64,000 nt of DNA from Roseburia sp. AM59-24XD. Lineage in GTDB: Bacteria > Bacillota > Clostridia > Lachnospirales > Lachnospiraceae. The notes beneath the pieces are model-generated. The model did no database searches and was not told the DNA's origin. It saw only the letters and a program-made list of their open reading frames with translations. Shown here in pieces: positions 57,228 through 64,000 of the stretch (within the stretch, counting starts at the first letter, position 1; every line of letters begins with the position of its first letter). The stretch spans positions 62,001 through 126,000 of the forward strand of contig NZ_QUET01000004.1 of NCBI RefSeq assembly GCF_003478445.1, written 5' to 3'. Both the position numbers and the translations under genes were made by a program.

Positions 57228-58841
57228 ATGATAAGAGAGAGGATGAGAATAGACCGGTTCCGTACATGGATCGGCATGGCAGTGCTTTTGCTGGCATTTG
57301 CGGTTTCACCGGCAGTACGGGTGCAGGCAGCGCAGATTACGATTGACGGAGATCCGCAGGAGTGGACCGGCGTGGATATGCAGAATTCTTCGGACAGCGC
57401 CGTGGCAAAGTGGGCTGTGATGCAGGATGACGATTATGTGTATTTTTATGTACAGCAGAATGGTGGTAATGAGTACTACCTTCCGATCAGCAATACGAAT
57501 ATTGATATTAAGTATGCAAGCGGTCAGGGCGGCAGCAATACCCAGATCCGTTTTACTTATATGATGCAGGAGTTCAAGAACGCCTGGTACGGAGATATTA
57601 CTGGCGTGAAGAAGGCATATGCGCCAAGCAAGGAAGCGAACAAGTACGAGATTGAGTTTGCGATTCCGAAGTCCTTTTTCAGTGAGGATGATTATACGAT
57701 CACCTACGGTGGCATCTCTGTCAAGAGCAGTGATATCAAGCATGTGAAGGATCATGAGCAGCCGACACCGACGGCAGCGGTATATCAGGGCATTACGATC
57801 GATGGAACCTTTACCGACTGGGACAGCATTTCCAAAAAGAAGATCGATGACCGGTGGATCGATGAGACGGCAGCCGTATTTGACGGGGACTATCTGTATC
57901 TCTATGTGAAGGAGAAGGAGAATGGTTCTGCGACAGGTGCCGGAGAGCGCGGCAACGGTAAGTATACGATCTATACCGACCTCGGCAGACATACGACTTT
58001 CCAGATCCGGAAGGATTATATCGAGGGGATTGACGGAGCGAAGGTTTCTTATTCCAACAAGCGTTATGAGATTGCCATTCCGGCATCTGCCCTGCGCCAG
58101 TATAAGGATACGATTTCTTTCGGATATTATATGCGGGACGATATGCTGCTCGATGATATTGCCAATCTGAAGGAGGATACCGAGACAGACAAGACCTTCA
58201 ACAAGATTGTTTACGATGGCAAATATTCCGACTGGGATTATTATCCGCATCAGCTGATCCAGTATTCGACCAGCGGTGGAACCGGTAATGATGCCGAGGC
58301 GGCACTTTATGTGGAAGGAACGACACTGTATGGTCATGTTCTTTCTATGCTCCATATGAACGAGAAGGAGTTTCAGCCGTTTGCGCTGCGTCTGAATGAG
58401 AATGATGAGACTACCATGGGACTTCGTCTGGTGACGGTCGATAAGAACGGCAATATCAATAAGGATTGTAAGATCAATAATCTGGATGCGGGAACGTATG
58501 AGTATTATCTGTGGGATTTAAACTCAGGCTCATCAGCAACGAATATCAACGATGATGATGCACCGATCTATGGCAGAATGTATCTGACGGTCCGACAGAC
58601 AGCCGATGGTAAGTCAATCTCCGATGAGATGGAATTTGAGGTTGATCTGGAGAAGTTAGCGAAGCATTTTGATCTGGATCCGACGGATCTTAAGATGATC
58701 CAGGCGAAATACATTAATATTGGTAATGAATGGGTATCCATTGCCGGTACATCGACCGGTACCTGGATGGGAATCTCTCTGTGCGGACTTTCAGTGCTGG
58801 CGGTACTGTGGTTTCGGAGAAAGAGAGCGAAGGTGGTATAA
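57228..58841 (+). CDS. Firmicu-CTERM surface protein with three CBM9-like repeats (XrtG substrate)
   Basis: A 537-residue exported protein. A signal peptide (WIGMAVLLLAFAVSPAVRVQA, residues about 15-36) is followed by three related beta modules that each open with an IDGxxxDW-type motif: ITIDGDPQEWTG, ITIDGTFTDWDS and IVYDGKYSDWDY. This is the start of CBM9-like carbohydrate-binding domains. The C-terminus is WMGISLCGLSVLAVLWFRRKRAKVV, a membrane segment with a basic end as in Firmicu-CTERM sorting signals. The XrtG gene starts immediately after its stop, so it is probably processed by XrtG. ATG at 57228 is preferred over GTG 57219 because of its spacing to AGAGGAA. Confidence 0.8.
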   Translation: MIRERMRIDRFRTWIGMAVLLLAFAVSPAVRVQAAQITIDGDPQEWTGVDMQNSSDSAVAKWAVMQDDDYVYFYVQQNGGNEYYLPISNTNIDIKYASGQGGSNTQIRFTYMMQEFKNAWYGDITGVKKAYAPSKEANKYEIEFAIPKSFFSEDDYTITYGGISVKSSDIKHVKDHEQPTPTAAVYQGITIDGTFTDWDSISKKKIDDRWIDETAAVFDGDYLYLYVKEKENGSATGAGERGNGKYTIYTDLGRHTTFQIRKDYIEGIDGAKVSYSNKRYEIAIPASALRQYKDTISFGYYMRDDMLLDDIANLKEDTETDKTFNKIVYDGKYSDWDYYPHQLIQYSTSGGTGNDAEAALYVEGTTLYGHVLSMLHMNEKEFQPFALRLNENDETTMGLRLVTVDKNGNINKDCKINNLDAGTYEYYLWDLNSGSSATNINDDDAPIYGRMYLTVRQTADGKSISDEMEFEVDLEKLAKHFDLDPTDLKMIQAKYINIGNEWVSIAGTSTGTWMGISLCGLSVLAVLWFRRKRAKVV

Positions 58842-59437
58842 ATGACACCGATATTAGGATGGATCATATTTGCCGTGTGGCTTTACGTTCTGTGGGTCAC
58901 CCGCAGAAGCGAGCTGCCGGCATGGCATTTTATATGGGGAGCTGTGGGCTTTTTGTACTGCTGATGATTTTTCTTCGTCCGTACTGTACACAGCCGCTGG
59001 CACAGGTTGTCGCTGCACTGGCGGGAGGCTTTGGCAAGCTGACCGGTATGTTTCAGTCGTACTTTAAGTATGGTGTAATCTTTGTCAATACAAGAGCGGG
59101 TGCCATTTCTCTTCTCATTGACTTTGAGTGCTCCGGCATATTGGAGATCATGGCATTTGTGGCACTTCTTGCATTTTTCCGTGCATATACCGTTTATGAG
59201 AGAGTCGTGGTAGGGATCCTTGGAACGTTTTATATTATTCTGGCAAATGCGCTGAGGATCATTGCAATCTGCGTGATTATTTATGTGTTTGGCATGCCAT
59301 CCTATTATGTGGCACATACCTTTGTGGGACGTATCCTGTTTTACGCACTGTCCGTTTTATTGTACTTCTTTGTATTTACCAAGACCCAGATCATACGCCA
59401 GAAGGTAGGTGGCTTTACGTATGGAACTGATAAATAG
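58842..59437 (+). CDS. xrtG: Exosortase-like transpeptidase XrtG, frameshifted
   Basis: About 198 residues after repair, with six or seven membrane segments. The exosortase triad is present: cysteine in LLIDFECSGILEIM, arginine in IILANALRIIAICV and histidine in YYVAHTFVGRILFY. The family is the Gram-positive branch of exosortases and archaeosortases, thought to cut C-terminal sorting signals of surface proteins and to transfer them to an unknown acceptor. The frame breaks near 58947: the start MTPILGWIIFAVWLYVLW reads to a stop at 58963, while the next frame carries the rest; one base is missing in GTGGGCTTTTTG. It overlaps the glycosyltransferase gene by 17 bp. Confidence 0.83.
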
Positions 59438-60788
59438 ATTCTGCAATTCATTTTTATTCTGGGCGGCATGGATCATCATTCCGGTGATGATGGAGATCGT
59501 ACCTTCTCTTGGAAGTGTGTTTGTCCTGATCAAGAAGCATATATTTCATAAAGAGATCATAAAGCCGGCGATTGATCCGGAGATTTCTCTGATCATTCCG
59601 ATCTATAATTCGATGGATACGCTGGAGCAGTGTATCCGTTCCATTGATGAGAGCGATTATCCGGATGAGAGGATTCGTATCTTTCTGGTGAATAATCAGG
59701 GGCAGGATGACAGCTTTCAGGTGTTTTGTGACTGTCAGCAGAAGTATCCACAGCTTCAGATGCAGTGGCTGAATGCGAAGCAGGGAAAGTCGAAGGCACT
59801 CAATATGGCGCTGTTTAACAGCGAGGGCAAATATATTATTCATATTGACAGTGATGGTCTGTTGGAACGGTCGGCGCTGCGCAATATGGTGTATCGTTTT
59901 GAGGCGGATCAGACGATCGAGTGTATGACAGGAGTCATTCTTACCGATCCAAAGCAGGTGCAGGCGTATCCTCCGGTGCTGCCGCGTATTCTCCGTAAGG
60001 TGGAGTTTATGGAGTATGCACAGGCGTTTCTTGCCGGGCGGAATTACTCGGCGGAGGTAAATGCGGTATATACACTTTCCGGTGCATTTTCGGCATTCCG
60101 CAAATCGGCAGTATTAAAGTCGCAGCTTTATAACACGGATACGATCTGTGAGGACACACAGATCACATTCCAGATGAAATATCTGCAGAAAACCAAAGTC
60201 GGAATCTGCGAGGATGCGATTTTCTTCGTGGATCCGATCGAGGACATGAATAAGCTTTATACGCAGCGTCAGCGGTGGCAGAGAGGAAGTCTGGAGGTTT
60301 CTCATCTGTTTCTGAAGGACAAGTTAAAGGCACGCAATATGCTTACGAATGTCGGTGTGCGGACGCTTCTGTATGACCATACTTTTGCGTTTCCGAGAAT
60401 GATCTGGTATCTGGCGCTGATCTGTCTTTTGTGTATGAATTATTCGTTTGCGCAGATTGGATATTCGACACTTTTTCTGTATGGACTTTATGTGCTGATC
60501 GGCGTATTTTATTATATTTCGACGGTAGGCTTTCTGAAGAATTTTAAGGAGATCCGAAAGTATTATGCGAAGCAGTGGTATGTGATCCCTGTTCTTCCGA
60601 TTTTTAATCTGATGGTGTTTTTTATCCGTTTTGCCGGTGTGATCAACAGCATCAATACGGACAGTGCATGGAAGACAAGAAATTTCACACAGGAAAAGGA
60701 GAGCTTTGTACAGACTGTGGCGAAGGATTTCAGTGTAGTGGGTCATTTTCTTGGCAGGATCAGGGATTTTGTGAATAATGAGGAGTAA
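59421..60788 (+). CDS. Exosortase G-associated glycosyltransferase (GT2, processive type)
   Basis: A 455-residue membrane enzyme. One N-terminal segment precedes the GT-A domain: SLIIPIYNSMDTLEQCIRSI, LNAKQGKSKALNMAL, HIDSDGLLE (DxD), TICEDTQITFQM (ED base) and QRQRWQRGSLEV (QxxRW). Four to five C-terminal segments follow. The motif set is that of cellulose- or hyaluronan-synthase-like polymerising enzymes, and this family is typically found beside XrtG. It may make the glycan or glycolipid to which XrtG attaches its substrates; that is inference. The ATG at 59421 follows AGGTGG by 8 bp. Confidence 0.85.
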   Translation: MELINRFCNSFLFWAAWIIIPVMMEIVPSLGSVFVLIKKHIFHKEIIKPAIDPEISLIIPIYNSMDTLEQCIRSIDESDYPDERIRIFLVNNQGQDDSFQVFCDCQQKYPQLQMQWLNAKQGKSKALNMALFNSEGKYIIHIDSDGLLERSALRNMVYRFEADQTIECMTGVILTDPKQVQAYPPVLPRILRKVEFMEYAQAFLAGRNYSAEVNAVYTLSGAFSAFRKSAVLKSQLYNTDTICEDTQITFQMKYLQKTKVGICEDAIFFVDPIEDMNKLYTQRQRWQRGSLEVSHLFLKDKLKARNMLTNVGVRTLLYDHTFAFPRMIWYLALICLLCMNYSFAQIGYSTLFLYGLYVLIGVFYYISTVGFLKNFKEIRKYYAKQWYVIPVLPIFNLMVFFIRFAGVINSINTDSAWKTRNFTQEKESFVQTVAKDFSVVGHFLGRIRDFVNNEE

Positions 60789-60791
60789 ATC

Positions 60792-61922
60792 GTGAGAAAG
60801 ACAAAGTTTTGGAAATGGATCACCAATATAAAAGTGATTTCCGTGCTGATCGTTGTGGCAGCAACCGGAATGGGGGTGCTGGGCGTTCATCAGGCGCAGG
60901 AGTATGAGCGGAGTACACTGGCAATCTATGCGGAACAGCAGGATGCGTATGTACAGCTTGTGCTGGATCAGATCAACCTGCTGGAGGATCGCAGCGACGA
61001 GGAGATCGTTCAGAATATCCTCGGCTCTCTGGATACGTCCGGCAGGAAGTACTGGACGCTGACGAAGGATCAGGCACTTTTGTTCGTAAAGGATATTACG
61101 GAGACAAACCGGTATAAGGGATTGACGACGGAGACATTTTTTACCTCGGACAGTGCAGCGCATTTCTTAAAGAAGCTTGCGGTAAACCGGGTGGTTCATC
61201 AGATGATCACGTTGGATGGCGACCGCTATGTGGCATCCGGTGTGATCTTTGAATATAACGGTGCGCAGTATAAGATCTGTCTGCTGACCAATGATACCGT
61301 GATACTGGATAACAATGTATTTTTGTCCTCCAAGATCGGTCTTTATGTGTTTGGCGCGATCCTGCTTGGCATGCTGCTCTTGGTGGCAATGATCTTTGCA
61401 AATGTTGTTGATCTTCGTGACCGCAGGATCCGTAAGCTGGAGAAGCATATTACGAGTCTGAATAAGGTGCTGGAGGAGCAGACAGAGACGATCCGCGAGA
61501 TGGACAGCTATCATACAAGATGGAGCATTTTCCGTCTGCCGATGCTTGAAATGTTTGTGGATAAGCTTGCCGAAAGAAAGACGGCGCCGCTTACGTTTGT
61601 GGAGCTGGAATTTGCATCGAAGGAGGAGCGGAAGCATTTCCTGAATCAGGCGCAGATTTTGCTGGATGAAAAGGTGATCCGGTTTGAGAACTCATCGGAT
61701 CAGGAGATCGTGCTTTTGTTCCTGCAGTATGAGGAATGTGAGGCAATAAAGGGAATCGAGGCAGTGAGCGCGCAGGCAGGTGAGTGCAAGGTGCTGCAGA
61801 GTGAGACATATACCGGCGAAGGGGAAGCACTGATAACGGTATATGAGCGGTTTACAAAGAAGCTGGCAGAAAGGATGGAACAGGACGATGACGAACACAA
61901 CATTTCGGGAATACAAATTTAA
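60792..61922 (+). CDS. Two-pass membrane protein of the XrtG locus, possibly degenerate GGDEF-like
   Basis: A 376-residue protein starting with GTG 3 bp after the glycosyltransferase stop. Segment 1 is at about residues 15-33 (VISVLIVVAATGMGVLGVH), an extracellular domain of about 145 residues follows, then segment 2 (GLYVFGAILLGMLLLVAMIF) and a coiled coil (RRIRKLEKHITSLNKVLEEQ). The cytoplasmic domain (MLEMFVDKLAERKTAPLTFVEL to the end) has the length and alternation of a nucleotidyl-cyclase fold but no GGDEF motif. The layout is that of a receptor that signals across the membrane. I recognise no named family. It overlaps the next gene by 35 bp. Confidence 0.6.
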   Translation: MRKTKFWKWITNIKVISVLIVVAATGMGVLGVHQAQEYERSTLAIYAEQQDAYVQLVLDQINLLEDRSDEEIVQNILGSLDTSGRKYWTLTKDQALLFVKDITETNRYKGLTTETFFTSDSAAHFLKKLAVNRVVHQMITLDGDRYVASGVIFEYNGAQYKICLLTNDTVILDNNVFLSSKIGLYVFGAILLGMLLLVAMIFANVVDLRDRRIRKLEKHITSLNKVLEEQTETIREMDSYHTRWSIFRLPMLEMFVDKLAERKTAPLTFVELEFASKEERKHFLNQAQILLDEKVIRFENSSDQEIVLLFLQYEECEAIKGIEAVSAQAGECKVLQSETYTGEGEALITVYERFTKKLAERMEQDDDEHNISGIQI

Positions 61923-62349
61923 ATTTTATCTGAATGCCAATCATTTTATTGTGATCAACGGAAAAGAGGGAGAGGTGCATCCGCATACATGGGAGTTTAT
62001 GGTGGATGTACTGATGAGTGACCAGAAATTCGTACAGTTCGATGCCTACGAAAAGGCAATCGACGAATATTTTAATAAATATCAGAACCGCGTGTTAAAT
62101 GAGATCGATCCGTTTGATCATATGGTGCCGACGCTGGAGAATATGTCGGATTATTTTGTGAATAACATCCGGCGCATCGTCAAGGAGCTGGGAGGTCATC
62201 TTGTGAAAATGGAGAGCAGTGAGACACCGACCAGAAGCTATGTGATCAGCTTTGAGCGAGAGGCGGAATATCTGGAGAGCATTCGGAGAAGCTCGAAGGA
62301 ACAGATGAGTCAGGTGGTTGATGGCATTTTAGACCGTATTATTGATTAA
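61888..62349 (+). CDS. 6-pyruvoyl-tetrahydropterin synthase-like protein of the XrtG locus
   Basis: A 153-residue cytoplasmic protein. KFYLNANHFIVI and EVHPHTWEFMVDVL place three histidines as in the zinc site of 6-pyruvoyl-tetrahydropterin synthase/QueD, and FDHMVPTLENMSDYFVNNI matches the later core. The catalytic cysteine of true synthases is not evident, so the pterin reaction is doubtful. A domain of this type is known as a regular companion of XrtG and its glycosyltransferase. ATG at 61888 lies within the end of the upstream gene, and the stop is 11 bp before the next GTG. Confidence 0.75.
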   Translation: MTNTTFREYKFKFYLNANHFIVINGKEGEVHPHTWEFMVDVLMSDQKFVQFDAYEKAIDEYFNKYQNRVLNEIDPFDHMVPTLENMSDYFVNNIRRIVKELGGHLVKMESSETPTRSYVISFEREAEYLESIRRSSKEQMSQVVDGILDRIID

Positions 62350-62360
62350 AGGAGAGTACC

Positions 62361-64000
62361 GTGAAGAAGCAGGCAGGAATCACGATGACGATCATGCTTT
62401 ATCTGATGGCAGCCATAGCGATTGCCTATGTGATCCGAATCGGTGGAAATTATCCGACAGGTGTGGACACGATGTGTCATGTCTATAAGGGAGACGTGTT
62501 GTATCATGCGATCCGGCAGGGAAACTGGTATCCGCTTTATGACCGGTTCTGGTACAACGGTGTGCAGATGATGCGCTATTGGGCACCGCTGCCGGTATAT
62601 TTTCTGGCGTTTTGTCAGGCAATCGCCGGGGGTGTGGATCTGGAGGGGTACCTGGTCTTTGTATCCCTTGTCTTTTATCTTGGAGCACTGGTATGGCTTT
62701 ATATCGGCATCCGCAAGAACCGTCTTGTATTGGGAGCGTTTATGGGGGGATTGTGGTTTTTTATGCCCAATAACCTGTACGCTCTTTTTGTGGAGGGAAA
62801 TCTTCCGCGTTCCCTGTCCATGGTTTTGCTGCCGCTGTTTATTTATTTTGTCAGCGAATATCTGTTTGAAAATGACTGGCGCAGTCTGATCATGGCGGTT
62901 CCGGTGTTCGTGGGGATCGCACTTTGTCATGTGGGGTATGCCGGTATGATCGCGTTGGCGATGCTTTTGTTTCTGCTTGTATACCGGATCCTTTATCACC
63001 GTACCGGCAAGTGCATTCCGGTGATCGTAAGCATTATTCTGCCCTTTATGATCATTGGGATATGGCTGTATGCATCCTTGAAGGGAGGCATTACATCGAC
63101 GGACAGTTCACAGGTCATGAAGGGATTTTTCCAGGATGCGGTGATCTCGCTGAATCCCCTGCGTCGTCTCACCAGAGGAAATACCGATTTTTATTTCGGC
63201 TTTGCGGCATTTGCGGTTGCCGTGTTTGGTGCATTTTGCAGTAAGAGACGTTCTATGACCGGATTCTGGGCGGCACTTCTGATCTTTGCATGTACGACGA
63301 CATCTATGTATGCGGTGCTTTCCAAGCTGCCGGGTAGTCAGTATCTGTGGATGCTTCGTTTTATTTCAATCGCGCTCGTCATGATCCTGTACAGTTTTAT
63401 GATGTGGACTTCGCTCAAGCGGGGCTTTGTGATCCTGTGCTGTGTGCTGCTGGTATTAGACTGTATTCCGTCCTATGGACTTATCTGGCATGGAATCGGG
63501 GAACGAACCGCAAAGGAGAATATGCAGCTTAGTGCAGATGCAAGTCTAATCACAAAGGCAAGAAGTATTACGAAGCAGAGAGTGGCACTGATGGATGGCA
63601 GCAGACTCGGCGCGATGGCACCATACCTTCTGACAGACTATGATGAGGAGCAGACGCAGGGGACATATGGTGCAGGCTGGCAGTCAGCGGCTACCGCAGT
63701 CAATATTGTAGAACTCAATGAGGCGGTGGAAAGAGGCTTTTATCCGTATCTGTTTGACCGGGCGCTGGAGCTTGGCAATGATACGGTGTTGATAAAGATC
63801 AGTGAACTGAAAAATGGAAGCAAGGATATCCCCGACGTCACAAATGCGGCGAAGGAGCAGGAGTTTACACTGGTACAGTATAACAACAGCTTTCTGTTAT
63901 ATCACCGGGAGATCAGTACTGTTTTTGGGACAGTCTGCAAATATGACGGACTGGCGATCGGCAATGCGGCGGCATCGCTGACCTACAGCTATCCGGATAT
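62361..64000 (+). CDS. PTPS-related large membrane protein (PF10131 type), cut by window end
   Basis: The frame is open from GTG 62361 to the window end (546 codons and continuing). The first 390 residues hold about nine to ten membrane segments, beginning MTIMLYLMAAIAIAYVI, with the outward loop YPTGVDTMCHVYKGDVLYHA and GNWYPLYDRFWYNGVQMMRYW. This is the layout of the PTPS-related membrane family and of oligosaccharide-transferring GT-C enzymes, including an early acidic residue in a first loop. A soluble region starts near residue 400. AAAGGAGAG lies 5 bp before the GTG. It probably acts on a lipid-linked sugar in the same pathway as the GT2 enzyme; that is inference. Confidence 0.75.
   Translation, partial: MKKQAGITMTIMLYLMAAIAIAYVIRIGGNYPTGVDTMCHVYKGDVLYHAIRQGNWYPLYDRFWYNGVQMMRYWAPLPVYFLAFCQAIAGGVDLEGYLVFVSLVFYLGALVWLYIGIRKNRLVLGAFMGGLWFFMPNNLYALFVEGNLPRSLSMVLLPLFIYFVSEYLFENDWRSLIMAVPVFVGIALCHVGYAGMIALAMLLFLLVYRILYHRTGKCIPVIVSIILPFMIIGIWLYASLKGGITSTDSSQVMKGFFQDAVISLNPLRRLTRGNTDFYFGFAAFAVAVFGAFCSKRRSMTGFWAALLIFACTTTSMYAVLSKLPGSQYLWMLRFISIALVMILYSFMMWTSLKRGFVILCCVLLVLDCIPSYGLIWHGIGERTAKENMQLSADASLITKARSITKQRVALMDGSRLGAMAPYLLTDYDEEQTQGTYGAGWQSAATAVNIVELNEAVERGFYPYLFDRALELGNDTVLIKISELKNGSKDIPDVTNAAKEQEFTLVQYNNSFLLYHREISTVFGTVCKYDGLAIGNAAASLTYSYPD

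Noticed and set aside
1..64000. rRNA, tRNA, origin of replication, prophage or integrative element
   Set aside because: No cloverleaf, rRNA core, DnaA-box cluster, integrase or phage structural gene was found by reading.

Overview
The window looks like a chromosomal segment of a gut Lachnospiraceae (Firmicutes; relatives such as Roseburia, Agathobacter or Coprococcus come to mind, but the genus cannot be fixed from the sequence). The pointers are the Gram-positive gene set (sporulation sigma factor SigK, YhaM, an XrtG/Firmicu-CTERM locus), strong GGAGG-type ribosome sites, secreted GH5 glucanases with bacterial Ig-like tails, and the moderate G+C content. No rRNA, tRNA, CRISPR array or prophage was recognised.

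Layout. 1-1522: 3' part of a secreted GH5 glucanase, then a terminator and a 559-bp element with bipartite inverted termini (1658-2216). 2355-9974: C39-like anchored peptidase, small membrane protein, serine hydrolase, lytic transglycosylase with a small partner, HAD phosphatase, RNA methyltransferase, DUF4867-like protein, nitrilase-family amidase. 9991-19628: a TPR/acidic/pseudo-AAA protein, Mn-dependent pyrophosphatase with CBS domains, a large secreted 5'-nucleotidase, a GGDEF protein with a LacI-like sensor. 19729-22034: NatAB-like exporter. 22283-27785: a complete 2-aminoethylphosphonate import and degradation operon (PhnT, fused permease, PhnS, PhnW, PhnX) behind a Pho-box-like array. 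27909-33222: a DesK/NarL-type two-component system divergent from a three-gene ABC-2 exporter. 33437-43370: a ParB-like/BMP fusion protein, a phosphoesterase, an LRR protein, a DUF1703-type AAA/PD-(D/E)XK protein between direct repeats, sigK, yhaM, rlmD and a 53-residue membrane protein.

43489-51681 is accessory: a chemoreceptor paired with a sugar-binding lipoprotein, a decayed glycosyltransferase, a decayed Rpn nuclease, a second multidomain GH5 glucanase, and a DinJ-type antitoxin whose toxin is only a stub. 51707-56734 is a MacB-like exporter with its own OmpR-type two-component system. The window ends in an exosortase-like XrtG locus (57228 to beyond 64000): a Firmicu-CTERM surface protein, XrtG, a processive-type glycosyltransferase, a two-pass sensor-like protein, a 6-pyruvoyl-tetrahydropterin-synthase-like protein and a large PTPS-related membrane protein. 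A good promoter and a long, apparently structured leader RNA precede it. Parts of this gene set are named in family databases, but its biochemical job is, as far as I know, unestablished; it is the best candidate for a little-described system here.

A caution: fourteen otherwise well-conserved reading frames carry a one-base lesion (thirteen deletions, one insertion), often in short homopolymers. The even spread over housekeeping and accessory genes suggests residual sequencing or assembly indels rather than mass pseudogenisation. I therefore give these genes as full-length CDS and state where the frame breaks.
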